In this document: positions 53,750 to 61,526 of the stretch, one piece after another
Layout of the letters: the number at the start of each line of letters is the position of its first letter
Position numbering within the stretch: position 1 is the first letter of the stretch
Assembly (NCBI GenBank): GCA_965214945.1
Contig: OZ244029.1
Coordinates: 2,046,001 to 2,110,000 of the forward strand
Source: JAAXHB01 sp965214945
GTDB taxonomy: Bacteria; Actinomycetota; Acidimicrobiia; Acidimicrobiales; Aldehydirespiratoraceae
Reading direction: 5' to 3'
Length of the DNA: 64,000 nt
The notes under the pieces: generated by a model
Told to the model about the DNA's origin: nothing
Database searches by the model: none
The model's input: only the letters and a program-made list of their open reading frames with translations
Position numbers and translations under genes: made by a program

Positions 53750-54118
53750 CTAACCGGTCCGCGCCGGGGATGCGGAGGACGCGGCTTCGACCAGCGCGGC
53801 GAAGGCGTCGGGGTCGTGAACGGCCAGGTCGGCCAACACTTTGCGGTCGACTTCGATCTCGGCCGCCCTGAGTCCGGCAATGAAGCGACTGTAAGTGGTG
53901 CCGCTCTGACGGCAGGCCGCGTTGATCCGCTGTATCCAGAGCTTACGAAACTCGTTCTTGCGAGCCCGGCGATCGCGGAACGCATAGTTTCCTGATCGCA
54001 TGAGCTGTTCGTTGGCCGCACGCCACGACCGCGACTTGTTGCCGTAGTAGCCCTTTGCCCGCCGCAGCACCGCTCTGCGGCTTTTCTTGGCGTGAACGGA
54101 GCGGCTCGCTCTCGACAT
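53750..54118 (-). CDS. rplT: 50S ribosomal protein L20
   Basis: 122 residues, normal length. It begins MSRASRSVHAKKSRRAVLRRAKGYYGNKSR and contains AFRDRRARKNEFRKLWIQRINAACR, diagnostic for L20. It binds 23S rRNA early in 50S assembly. Upstream, after a 101-bp spacer with a duplicated 19-bp element, lies rpmI. Confidence 0.98.
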   Translation of the reverse strand: MSRASRSVHAKKSRRAVLRRAKGYYGNKSRSWRAANEQLMRSGNYAFRDRRARKNEFRKLWIQRINAACRQSGTTYSRFIAGLRAAEIEVDRKVLADLAVHDPDAFAALVEAASSASPARTG

Positions 54119-54131
54119 CTGCTCGTTCCTT

Positions 54132-54169
54132 CCTTGTGCAGCCCTCAGACCCTTGTGTAGCCCTCAGAG
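54132..54169 (-). repeat. 19-bp tandem duplication in the rpmI-rplT spacer
   Basis: CCTTGTGCAGCCCTCAGAC (54132-54150) and a copy at 54151-54169 differ at two bases. Confidence 0.85.
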
Positions 54170-54219
54170 CTGCTCAGGCGCGTGCTGCGCCTGTCGCTTC
54201 GCTTCGGGCAGCGCCCCGC

Positions 54220-54411
54220 CTATACGCCCAGGTCCCTCAGCGTCTTGGCATCAGATGGCGAGACCTGCGCATCAGCTCGCAGCTGGCGTTTGCGCTTGGG
54301 GGACTTCTTCTCGAGGATGTGGTTTTTGTTGGCCCGCCGCCGGCGCAACTTGCCGGTGCCAGTACGCCGAAAGCGCTTGGCCGCGCCCCGATGTGTTTTC
54401 ATCTTGGGCAT
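54220..54411 (-). CDS. rpmI: 50S ribosomal protein L35
   Basis: 63 residues: MPKMKTHRGAAKRFRRTGTG, then a very basic KLRRRRANKNHILEKKSPKRKR and a short acidic-basic tail, as in L35. ATG 54411 is the obvious start; the longer open frame upstream is non-coding. It is in the classical infC-rpmI-rplT order. Confidence 0.97.
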   Translation of the reverse strand: MPKMKTHRGAAKRFRRTGTGKLRRRRANKNHILEKKSPKRKRQLRADAQVSPSDAKTLRDLGV

Positions 54412-54617
54412 CGTCAACTCCCTAAGTGCCCGCTCTGGGTGATCGGTGCCGCTCCGCACGGAAGCGCCGACGTTGAAGTGTAGAGGCGACCGACGCGTGC
54501 TGGGCGCGTGAACACGGAGTTCAGGGCCCCTCGCCGCGGCTCCGGCGGACGCTTCCACCTCCCCTGCGGTCGGCGCGGCTTCGGCAGCCTCGTCCCGGTG
54601 TTGGGATTGTTGCGGGT

Positions 54618-55148
54618 TCAGGTCTGGGCGCGGCGGTCGGGGGCGAGCACCATCACCATGTTGCGGCCATCCCGTCGAGGTTGGAACTCGACCCTACCGA
54701 CGTGCGCCACCGACTCGGCCACCCTGTTGAGTATCCGCTCTCCGAGCTGCGGGTGCTGGATCTCGCGGCCGCGGAACATGATCGTGACCTTGACCTTATT
54801 GCCCTCACTGAGGAACTTCTCCACACGGCGGGTCTTGGTGTCGAAGTCGCCCCGGCCGATCTTTGGCCGGTACTTCATCTCTTTGATCGAGACGCTGGTC
54901 GACTTCTTGCGGGATTCCTTTGCCCGCTGTGCCGCTTCATACTTGAACTTGCCGTAGTCCATTATGCGACACACCGGCGGCTCTGCCCGGTCGGCCACCT
55001 CTACTAGATCGAGATGAACGGCCTGCGCCAAGTTGAGCGCTTCGGAGAGCGGCTTTATGCCGATCTGCTGGCCGTTCTGTGCGACGAGTCGCACCACTTC
55101 TGCGCGGATCTGATCGTTGATCCTCAGATCTTCAGTCGGCCGTGCTAT
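54618..55148 (-). CDS. infC: Translation initiation factor IF-3, apparent ATA start
   Basis: About 176 residues. The N-terminal domain has LRINDQIRAEVVRLVAQNGQQIG, CRIMDYGKFKYEAAQRAKESRKK, and the C-terminal domain KVKVTIMFRGREIQHPQLGERIL and DGRNMVMVLAP. No ATG, GTG or TTG lies near the expected N-terminus. An ATA at 55148 sits 9 bp after GAGGAG and gives a normal start (IARPTEDLRIND). IF-3 genes are known to use rare starts such as ATT because IF-3 discriminates against them and thereby regulates itself. A GTG-type start near 55214 would add a long unconserved leader. Confidence 0.93.
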   Translation of the reverse strand: MARPTEDLRINDQIRAEVVRLVAQNGQQIGIKPLSEALNLAQAVHLDLVEVADRAEPPVCRIMDYGKFKYEAAQRAKESRKKSTSVSIKEMKYRPKIGRGDFDTKTRRVEKFLSEGNKVKVTIMFRGREIQHPQLGERILNRVAESVAHVGRVEFQPRRDGRNMVMVLAPDRRAQT

Positions 55149-55163
55149 CGCTGTTCTCTCCTC
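55149..55163 (-). promoter_or_regulatory. infC: Ribosome-binding site fixing the infC start
   Basis: GAGGAG on the minus strand (55163-55158) is followed by 9 bases and then ATA at 55148. It is the only strong Shine-Dalgarno at this end of the frame and is what selects the ATA start. Confidence 0.6.
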
Positions 55164-55304
55164 GTGATAACGGAACCTCCGTGTGGGCGGCCGGCACCCC
55201 GGCCGCAGACTCAACGCCCTCCGGCGGATGGACGACGGTAGAGTAGCAGCGGATTCCGGCTCGTGGCCACGCCCGGACCAGTTGCGCGATTTGGAGGCGT
55301 AGTA

Positions 55305-55769
55305 ATGAGCACGCTGTGGACACCCGGCGGAGAGGTGCCCGTATCAAGAACACCGCCGGCTGCCGAAGATTCCACCGGCGAGCAGGGTGCTGCGGAGCAG
55401 GCCGCGCCCGCGGACCCGCTGTCGGAGGCATCCTCGGTCAACCTCGATGAACTGTCTCCAGAAGAGCGCGAGCGCGCCGAGGAGGCCATACGCACTCTGG
55501 CAGAGACGCGGGAGCGGATGCTGGCAGTGCCCGCTTCTGTTGTGGTGGCCAATCACGCCATGGGTCTCTACGAGCTGGCCGCCCTGCACCTGGCGAACCA
55601 GCCCCCGAACTTCGCGGAGGCGGCGGTGTCGATAGACGCTCTGGGCGCGTTACTCGACGGGATGACCGGCCGTCTGGGCGAGCCGGAGCCCACTCTGCGC
55701 GATGGCCTCGACCAGATCCGCCTGGCATTCGTCAAACTGAAGAACGCGGCACCCCAACAGTCCGACTGA
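55305..55769 (+). CDS. DUF1844 family protein
   Basis: 154 residues. ATG 55305 follows GGAGG with a 7-bp gap. An Ala/Pro/Glu-rich N-terminal half is followed by the DUF1844 core: VVVANHAMGLYELAALHLANQPPNFAEAAVSIDALGALLDGM and a helical tail DGLDQIRLAFVKLK. Such genes commonly lie divergent from infC in Actinomycetota. The function is unknown. hisG starts 5 bp after its stop, so the two are probably cotranscribed. Confidence 0.85.
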   Translation: MSTLWTPGGEVPVSRTPPAAEDSTGEQGAAEQAAPADPLSEASSVNLDELSPEERERAEEAIRTLAETRERMLAVPASVVVANHAMGLYELAALHLANQPPNFAEAAVSIDALGALLDGMTGRLGEPEPTLRDGLDQIRLAFVKLKNAAPQQSD

Positions 55770-55774
55770 CGCCG

Positions 55775-56650
55775 ATGTTGAAACTCGTCTTGCCCAAGGG
55801 GTCGCTCGAGAGGGCGACGATGGAACTGTTCGAGGCCGCCGATCTGCCGGTGAGGCGCACCAGTTCGGTGGCCTACAGCGCTTCCATTGACGACCCGCGC
55901 ATCAGTGAAGTCCGCATCCTGCGGCCCCAGGAGATCCCAGTCTATGTGGCGGACGGCCTGTTCGACATAGGCATCACAGGCCGGGATTGGATCGCGGAGA
56001 CCAGCAGCGACGTGGTCTCCCTGGGCGAGCTACGCTACTCCAAGGCCACCGATCTCCCGATCAAGGTGGTTCTGGCCGTGGCAGGCGACTCCGAGTACAC
56101 CAGTGCTACGGAGCTGCCTCCAGGAGTGCGGGTGTCCACGGAATACCCGGAGCTGACACGCCAATACTTCGAATCTGCCGGCGTGGAAGCGAAGATCGCC
56201 CTGAGTTACGGCGCGACCGAGGCGAAGGTGCCCGACATCGTCGACGCAGTGGTGGACATCACCGAGACGGGAAGCGCCCTGCGGTCAGCGGGGCTTCGGA
56301 TCATCGACACGCTGATGACCTCTTACACCGAGCTGATCGCCAACCCATCCTCCGCCGCCGTTGCCCGCAAGCGCCACGCCATGCGACAGATCCATACTCT
56401 GCTGACGGGCGTGCTGGAGGCCAGGGGCAAGGTTCTGGTGAAGGTGAACGTTCCCGCCTCGGCGCTCGACTCGGTGATCGCGATACTGCCGGCTATGAAA
56501 GCGCCCACCGTTAACGAGCTGTTTCGGGGCGCGGGATACGCCGTGGAGACTGTGGTGCCCCGCACCAAGATCAACGTACTGATCCCGGCACTGCGCGACC
56601 TCGGAGCCACCGACATCGTTGAGATGCCCATCTCGAAAATCGTCCATTGA
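55775..56650 (+). CDS. hisG: ATP phosphoribosyltransferase, long form
   Basis: 291 residues, so the long HisG with a C-terminal regulatory domain rather than the HisZ-dependent short form. It starts MLKLVLPKGSLERATMELF; the PRPP region reads PDIVDAVVDITETGSALRSAGL, and the C-terminus is the ACT-like VNVPASALDSVIAILPAMKAPTV. It catalyses the first step of histidine synthesis and is usually inhibited by histidine through the last domain. Confidence 0.96.
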   Translation: MLKLVLPKGSLERATMELFEAADLPVRRTSSVAYSASIDDPRISEVRILRPQEIPVYVADGLFDIGITGRDWIAETSSDVVSLGELRYSKATDLPIKVVLAVAGDSEYTSATELPPGVRVSTEYPELTRQYFESAGVEAKIALSYGATEAKVPDIVDAVVDITETGSALRSAGLRIIDTLMTSYTELIANPSSAAVARKRHAMRQIHTLLTGVLEARGKVLVKVNVPASALDSVIAILPAMKAPTVNELFRGAGYAVETVVPRTKINVLIPALRDLGATDIVEMPISKIVH

Positions 56651-56698
56651 CGCCCATCACTGGCGGCGCACCGCATCTGAAGCCGCAATGAAGGCTCT

Positions 56699-56911
56699 GT
56701 GACCGCACCGCGACTACGCGGGCGCGTCGAGGTCTACCACCCCGAGGCCGGCTGCGGCTCCGTTAGTGACGGACGCGGCCGCTGGTGGTTTCACAGCACG
56801 GAGATCTCTGACGACGGATCTGAGATCGCTGAGGGCACTGAGGTGAGCTTCACCGTGCGCCCGGGCCGCCGCGGCGTGTGGGAGGCCGCCGCCGTCGAGG
56901 CACGCCCCTAG
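56699..56911 (+). CDS. Cold-shock-domain-like small protein
   Basis: 70 residues. GRVEVYHPEAGCGSVSDGRGRWWFHSTEIS follows the CSD beta-barrel pattern (G-x-V-x-x-Y/F...G-x-G-x-I), but the RNP1 (KGFGFI) and RNP2 (VFVHFS) motifs are much altered. It would be an OB-fold nucleic-acid binder. GTG 56699 is the only start available. The DNA of its last third is repeated just downstream of the stop (56917-56942). Confidence 0.7.
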   Translation: MTAPRLRGRVEVYHPEAGCGSVSDGRGRWWFHSTEISDDGSEIAEGTEVSFTVRPGRRGVWEAAAVEARP

Positions 56912-56942
56912 CTTGGCGCCGCGGCGTCTGGGAGGCCGACGC
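56867..56942 (+). repeat. Duplicated segment spanning the end of the cold-shock-like gene
   Basis: The 26-bp segment at 56867-56892 recurs at 56917-56942 with two changes. The second copy lies after the stop and again runs into a TGA. Confidence 0.8.
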
Positions 56943-56989
56943 CTGACTCGGACCCGGCGCGAGAGCGCGTGTATGGAACGAGCCTGCGG

Positions 56990-57478
56990 TTAGGGATGAG
57001 GGTGCGGGTCGTAGTTGTCGACCAGCAAGCGCACTGCGTGGCCGACGACGTCGAGCACCGCTTCGAGCGTCTCTACACAGCCTTTGGACGAGCCGGGCGT
57101 GTTGATGATCAGCGCGCTGCCGAGCGTACCGGCGACGCCTCTCGACAGTCGGCCCAGCGGGTTCACCAGACGCATCGCCTCCGCCAATCCGGGAGCGTCA
57201 CGGTCGATGACCGACTTGGTGCCCTCAGGCGTGGCGTCTCGTGGCCCGAAGCCCGTGCCCCCGGTGGTGATGATCAGGCCATGGAAACCGGCGGCTAGGC
57301 GCCGCAGCTCTGCAGCCACCGACTCCTCTCCGTCAGCTGTCACGGCCCGTTCAGCCAGCCCCCAGCCGGCCTCGGCCAGCCGGGTCTCGAGCGCGTCGCC
57401 GCTCAAGTCCGCGCGTGTGCCCGCTACCACGCCGTCGGACACCGTGAGGACTTTGGCGAGAAGCCGCTGCTCAGCCAC
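56990..57478 (-). CDS. MoaB/MogA-type molybdopterin biosynthesis protein
   Basis: 162 residues of the MoCF-binding fold: KVLTVSDGVVAGTRADLSG at the start, LIITTGGTGFGPRDATPEGTKSVIDR as the nucleotide/pterin loop, and TLGSALIINTPGSSKGCVETLEAVL near the end. Enzymes of this type adenylate molybdopterin before Mo insertion. GTG 57478 is the start. No other moa/moe gene is next to it. Confidence 0.9.
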   Translation of the reverse strand: MAEQRLLAKVLTVSDGVVAGTRADLSGDALETRLAEAGWGLAERAVTADGEESVAAELRRLAAGFHGLIITTGGTGFGPRDATPEGTKSVIDRDAPGLAEAMRLVNPLGRLSRGVAGTLGSALIINTPGSSKGCVETLEAVLDVVGHAVRLLVDNYDPHPHP

Positions 57479-57638
57479 GGCTCGACTCTAGTTGCACAAA
57501 AGCTCGCGACGCCCAGCCGACCGGGTTGGTCGGCTCCGGTCGCTTCCAGCGCTCATCCGACTGCTTGCACGCGTCTGCGACACCATGGCGCGACCGGGCG
57601 GCAGCATTGCGACCTCTTCGATCGGCTAGCTTGCCGAC

Positions 57639-58406
57639 ATGAGTAATCCGAAGATCCTGGAAACGGTCTTGGAGACCGTCGGCGACGACGGCCCCATGGC
57701 GGTGCTCCGCAAGCGAAGCTCTTCCGACGAGCCCTTGCCGCTAGCCGTGATGTTCCACGACGCCCCCGGGGTGCGTGACGCTGTACACGAATTCGCCCGG
57801 CAGCTCGCCGGATACGGATATGACGTGGTGGTGCCCGACTTGCACCACCGACACGGGCGCCTGATCGGCTTCACTCATGAAATGCTGGCGTCCGATCCCC
57901 AGGCCCGGCCGAGAATGTACGAGATGCTCACCTCGCTCACCGACGAGGGCATCCAGCACGATCTCGACACCGCGTTGGACGCCGTGCGAGCCGTGCGCCC
58001 CTCCAACCCGGACGAGCGACATGTGTGCATCGGCTTCTGCCTGGGCGCTCGGGCGGTGTTCCGCACGATGACACGACTGCCGCGGCAATTTGCCGCTGGA
58101 GCGATGTGGCATCCTTCGTTCCTCGTGGACGGCGGGCCGGACTCGCCGCATCTCACTGCAGGCGAGCTTTCGGGGCGCCTCTACATCGGCTTCGGCGAAG
58201 CGGACAACCTTCAGCCCGTGGCCGGTATGCAGCCGTTCATCGACTCCGTGTCCGCCTTGGGCGACCGCGTGGTGATTGATATCCACCCGGACACCGACCA
58301 CGGATACACCTGGCCCAGCGCGCCGACTTATAACGAGCGGGCTGCGCAGCGGTCGTGGCGGCAGACCCTCGATGTGTTCAGCGCTGCTCTGACCGGCTCA
58401 ACCTGA
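57639..58406 (+). CDS. Dienelactone hydrolase-family alpha/beta hydrolase
   Basis: 255 residues. The catalytic triad of DLH can be placed: Cys in CIGFCLGARAVF, Asp in GFGEADNLQP, His in HPDTDHGYTWP. The early strands VMFHDAPGVRDAVHEFARQLAGYGYDVVVPDL match the family. DLH opens lactones in aromatic ring degradation, though actinobacterial members often have unknown substrates. ATG 57639 is used, and the gene stands alone. Confidence 0.9.
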   Translation: MSNPKILETVLETVGDDGPMAVLRKRSSSDEPLPLAVMFHDAPGVRDAVHEFARQLAGYGYDVVVPDLHHRHGRLIGFTHEMLASDPQARPRMYEMLTSLTDEGIQHDLDTALDAVRAVRPSNPDERHVCIGFCLGARAVFRTMTRLPRQFAAGAMWHPSFLVDGGPDSPHLTAGELSGRLYIGFGEADNLQPVAGMQPFIDSVSALGDRVVIDIHPDTDHGYTWPSAPTYNERAAQRSWRQTLDVFSAALTGST

Positions 58407-58483
58407 CCGGCGCCACCCCCGACCGCACCTGACCAGAACCACTGGCCAGCGCCGCCCGGCTAGGGGAAATCCGACCAGCTAGA

Positions 58484-58526
58484 GACAAGCGGGCCACACG
58501 GAGAGGGACAGTGGGCCACAGGAGAG
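58484..58526. repeat. Imperfect ~21-bp duplication beside the tRNA-Glu gene
   Basis: GACAAGCGGGCCACACGGAG (58484 on) and GACAGTGGGCCACAGGAG (58507 on) are two similar adjacent units, between the hydrolase and the 3' end of the tRNA-Glu gene. Confidence 0.5.
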
Positions 58527-58531
58527 CTGAG

Positions 58532-58604
58532 CACCCCGTACGGGATTTGAACCCGTGCTACCACCTTGAGAGGGTGGCGTCCTAGGCCGCTAGACGAACG
58601 GGGC
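58532..58604 (-). tRNA. tRNA-Glu (CTC)
   Basis: On the minus strand the acceptor GCCCCGT pairs with ACGGGGT (one G-U). The D arm reads TCTAGCGGCCTAGGA, and the anticodon arm CCACC-CTCTCAA-GGTGG gives anticodon CTC. The T arm is CGGGTTCAAATCCCG. About 73 nt; the 3' CCA is not encoded. Confidence 0.93.
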
Positions 58605-58658
58605 GAGCGGTCCCGCAGCGGACCGGCCGGCGGGCGGGCGCAGTGTAGCGCGCAGATG

Positions 58659-58730
58659 CTCGGGGAGGAGGACTTGAACCCCCAATGGCTGGGCCAGAAC
58701 CAGCTGTGTTACCTATTACACCATCCCCGA
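58659..58730 (-). tRNA. tRNA-Gln (CTG)
   Basis: On the minus strand the acceptor TCGGGGA pairs perfectly with TCCCCGA. The D arm is TGGTGTAATAGGTAACA, and the anticodon arm GCTGG-TTCTGGC-CCAGC carries anticodon CTG. The T arm is GGGGGTTCAAGTCCTCC. About 72 nt, 54 bp from tRNA-Glu in the same direction; no CCA is encoded. Confidence 0.93.
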
Positions 58731-58765
58731 GAGCGCCGCACATCCTAACGGGCCCGCGGGGCTTG

Positions 58766-59662
58766 TCACCTAGTACGACGGCGATGCCGCAGCCGGCCCC
58801 ACCCCATGAGCGACCGAGGCCGAGGGTCGGCGCTCTCGGTACGAGCTTCTATCTCCTCCGACGCGTTCCTGCTGGAGGAGATCACGACAGAGGCCATATG
58901 AGCGCCTCCAATCTGATGCGGGTTGACGACGCGATCGGCCCCAGCGCGACGCAGCTTCGGTTCGACGGAAGAATCGTTGGCCCTGACGACGATGAACATC
59001 TCGGGGCGCATAGTGCGCGCTGTGAGCACCACGAACAGGTTGTCGGCGTCGTGATCTAGGGCGAGCACGAGGATGCCGGCACGCTCCAGCCCGGCCGCGA
59101 GCAGCACTCTGTCGTCGGTTGCCTCGCCTGTCAAGCTGAACCTGATGTGGATGCCGTGGTCGACATGATTGACGTGCTCCGCGTCGAATTCAAACGTCTT
59201 ACGGTCGATGACCACCACCTCGTATCCGGCGTCGTTCAGCTCCGAGTAGATGGCTCGTCCCACTTGGCCGAACCCGGCCAGAATCACGTGGCCTGTCAAC
59301 CGGTCAATCTCCGATAGCATGCGCCGCCTCCTGATCTGATCGTCCAGCTTCCCCTCAAAGAGCAATTCGATGAGCACTCCGAGGGTGTACAGCGCCGTGC
59401 CCGCTCCCGACATGATGAGCCCCGTGGTGAAGGCCTTGTACGGCCCGGTCACCTCGCCGATCTCGCGGTAGCCCACCGTGCTGACGGTGATCACTGTCTG
59501 ATAGACGGCATCTACCAGCGACAGCCCAAGCAGCATGTAGCCGCCCGCGCCGACCCCCAGGATGAGCACCAGGAGCGCCAGCCCCGTCCGGAACCTGACC
59601 CACGTGTCGGCGCGAGACTTGCGTCGCTTTTGCCAGTGCCGCGTGCGCGTCGCAATCTTCAT
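58766..59662 (-). CDS. Two-TM potassium channel with RCK (TrkA-N) domain
   Basis: 298 residues from ATG 59662. Two hydrophobic helices (about 24-45 and 72-92) flank a pore loop with selectivity filter TVSTVGYREI, that is TVGY followed by Arg-Glu instead of Gly-Asp. The cytosolic RCK domain starts VILAGFGQVGRAIYSEL and ends near VNPHQIGGAHMA. It would form a tetrameric K+ channel gated by nucleotide or ion binding to the RCK ring. The C-terminal tail is basic. Confidence 0.9.
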   Translation of the reverse strand: MKIATRTRHWQKRRKSRADTWVRFRTGLALLVLILGVGAGGYMLLGLSLVDAVYQTVITVSTVGYREIGEVTGPYKAFTTGLIMSGAGTALYTLGVLIELLFEGKLDDQIRRRRMLSEIDRLTGHVILAGFGQVGRAIYSELNDAGYEVVVIDRKTFEFDAEHVNHVDHGIHIRFSLTGEATDDRVLLAAGLERAGILVLALDHDADNLFVVLTARTMRPEMFIVVRANDSSVEPKLRRAGADRVVNPHQIGGAHMASVVISSSRNASEEIEARTESADPRPRSLMGWGRLRHRRRTR

Positions 59663-59758
59663 CGTGTGGGGATAACCAGCACACCGTCCAACACGGGCAC
59701 ACAATACGACAGCGCACGCCGGACGCTGCCCGCGGCGGTGCTGCTCTAGGTTGCTGGC

Positions 59759-60397
59759 ATGGGCTTGTCAGCGGGCAATAGTCGAGAGGTGGGCGTCGGG
59801 CCTCATCCGCGTCCTTGGCCCCGAGGCGACCACCTCGATGTCGAACTGCTGCGCCACGGCGACCGCCGCAACGTGATCGACCGCTACCGCTACTGGAGCG
59901 TGGCAGCGATCCGAGCCGATCTCGACACCAGGCGCCATCCGTTCCATGTAGCCATCGAGAACTGGGAGCACGACCACAACATCGGCACAGTGGTGCGAAC
60001 AGCCAACGCCTTCTGCGCCGCAAGGGTGCACATCGTGGGGCGCAGGCGCTGGAACCGTCGCGGGGCCATGATGACTGAGGCGTATCAGCGCCTGCGCCAC
60101 CACCCCACTATCGCCGACCTAGTCCAGTTCGCCAAGCAGCGGGACCTGACGCTGATCGGGGTGGACAACCTGGAGGGCTCATCACCACTGGAGACCGCAC
60201 AACTGCCCGAGCGCTGCGTGCTGCTGTTCGGCCAGGAGGGCCCAGGGCTGTCGCAGGAGGCTCGGGATGCTATGTCCGCGGTGTTGAGCATCTCCCAATA
60301 CGGCTCAACCCGGTCGATCAACGCCGGTGTGGCTGCCGGCATCGCGATGCACGCCTGGATCCGCCGCTGGGCGAAGCCCGCTGATCCCTCCGGGTGA
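59759..60397 (+). CDS. SpoU/TrmH-family RNA 2'-O-methyltransferase
   Basis: 212 residues. SPOUT motifs: WEHDHNIGTVVRTANAFCA (motif 1), LLFGQEGPGLSQEA (motif 2) and QYGSTRSINAGVAAGIAMHAW (motif 3), forming the trefoil-knot SAM site. The early VIDRYRYWSVAAIRADLD is a variable substrate region. ATG 59759 starts it, 96 bp from the divergent channel gene. It is a different subgroup from the TrmH protein at 52845-53639; the target nucleotide is unknown. Confidence 0.9.
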   Translation: MGLSAGNSREVGVGPHPRPWPRGDHLDVELLRHGDRRNVIDRYRYWSVAAIRADLDTRRHPFHVAIENWEHDHNIGTVVRTANAFCAARVHIVGRRRWNRRGAMMTEAYQRLRHHPTIADLVQFAKQRDLTLIGVDNLEGSSPLETAQLPERCVLLFGQEGPGLSQEARDAMSAVLSISQYGSTRSINAGVAAGIAMHAWIRRWAKPADPSG

Positions 60398-60458
60398 TGC
60401 GAGCCCGGACGAGCCGTATTACCGGCTTTGTCACCTGTGCCAGCGGTCCTGACACAGC

Positions 60459-60488
60459 CAGTCGATGCTCGCCCAGTCGCTGCTCGCC
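60459..60488. repeat. 15-bp tandem duplication 3' of the oxygenase gene
   Basis: CAGTCGATGCTCGCC (60459-60473) and CAGTCGCTGCTCGCC (60474-60488) differ at one base. They lie in the spacer of two convergent genes, 20 bp beyond the oxygenase stop. Confidence 0.8.
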
Positions 60489-60508
60489 CGAGACGACCCC
60501 CAGCCCGC

Positions 60509-61366
60509 TCAGTCGAGCAGTGTGTCGGTGCGCACCCGGTCGCGCTCTGCTTGCTCGTGCACCGGCAGCGTCCGCCCGAAGATCTGGCGGGTGCGCTCAG
60601 GGCGGCCGATCACCCCCGCCGCCCGCGTATAGGAGAAGATCGCCGTGCGGCGGGTCCTCGACCCAATGCCCACTTTGGTGACGCGGTGCAGCGAGTTGCG
60701 CCCGAGGAAGATCTGCAGGTCACCTGGGCGCAGATTGAGGGTGTGCACACCGTCGCGCCCACCAGTGAGTACCTCGCGCACCCGCTCGAAACTTTCGTCG
60801 CGCGCGGAACGGATGCCGGGCACATACTCGAACATGCCGCCCTCGTCGGCGGGCTGTACGACAACGGTGACGGCGAAATCGTTCGTGTCAAAATGCCACG
60901 GTAGCTGCTGACCCGGCTCGCAGACGTTGGCGGCCAGCCCAGCCAGCGGGTCGGCGTAGGGGTGCAGCTCCGACAGCTCCAGGCAGTCGGCCAGGAACGG
61001 CGCCAGCTCGGGTGTCTTGAACAGCACTTTCATGCAGCAGGTCTCGTCCCAAGCGTCGCCTGGGATGAAGGCACTCGTGCGCCTTACGAAGGTGTTGACC
61101 GGATGATCGTCACTGTGCCGCGGGTCGGGAATGGAATGGAAGTAGGGGTTCATCACTTTGTCGTTGTAGTGCGCCCTGTGCTTGCGCTCGGCCATCTCCT
61201 CATTGAGTGCGACCGCTGTCTGCGGCCGCAGGAACCCCTTGATCAGCGCGCAGCCCTGCGACCTCAAGCCGGCGCGGGCGTGTTTCACAAGCGCCCGGTA
61301 GTCGGCTGAGCTGGGCTGGTGGATCGGAAACTCGTCGAGATCGATGAGATCACCCAGAGCAGTCAT
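60509..61366 (-). CDS. Fe(II)/2-oxoglutarate-dependent oxygenase (ArpA-like)
   Basis: 285 residues from ATG 61366 (GAGGTG just before). The iron triad can be seen as HFD in LPWHFDTNDFAVTVV and the distal His in GRNSLHRVTKVG, with the 2OG-binding Arg in RRTAIFSYT. Motifs such as GDLQIFLGRNSLHR and RTRQIFGR match a group annotated ArpA-like or phytanoyl-dioxygenase-like. The complete HxD argues for a hydroxylase, not a halogenase. The substrate is unknown. The frame is open upstream to 61630 across a duplicated spacer. Confidence 0.82.
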   Translation of the reverse strand: MTALGDLIDLDEFPIHQPSSADYRALVKHARAGLRSQGCALIKGFLRPQTAVALNEEMAERKHRAHYNDKVMNPYFHSIPDPRHSDDHPVNTFVRRTSAFIPGDAWDETCCMKVLFKTPELAPFLADCLELSELHPYADPLAGLAANVCEPGQQLPWHFDTNDFAVTVVVQPADEGGMFEYVPGIRSARDESFERVREVLTGGRDGVHTLNLRPGDLQIFLGRNSLHRVTKVGIGSRTRRTAIFSYTRAAGVIGRPERTRQIFGRTLPVHEQAERDRVRTDTLLD

Positions 61367-61444
61367 CTGCACCTCGCTTAGCTGTGCACTTTGTGGCTGT
61401 ATGCGGGGGCGCGAGCCCACCGGCACATTAGCCGTGAGCGAACG

Positions 61445-61500
61445 CAGGTGCTGCCGAGGGCTCGGGGCGCGCACACAGGTGCTGCCGAGGGCTCGGGGCG
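61445..61500 (-). repeat. 25-bp duplication upstream of the oxygenase gene
   Basis: CAGGTGCTGCCGAGGGCTCG begins both copies (61445-61469 and 61476-61500), identical over 25 bp with a 31-bp period. It lies in the 160-bp spacer between the dehydrogenase stop and the oxygenase start, where promoter elements would be expected. Confidence 0.93.
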
Positions 61501-61526
61501 TTTGTGCGGCAACGCGCGGATTACGG

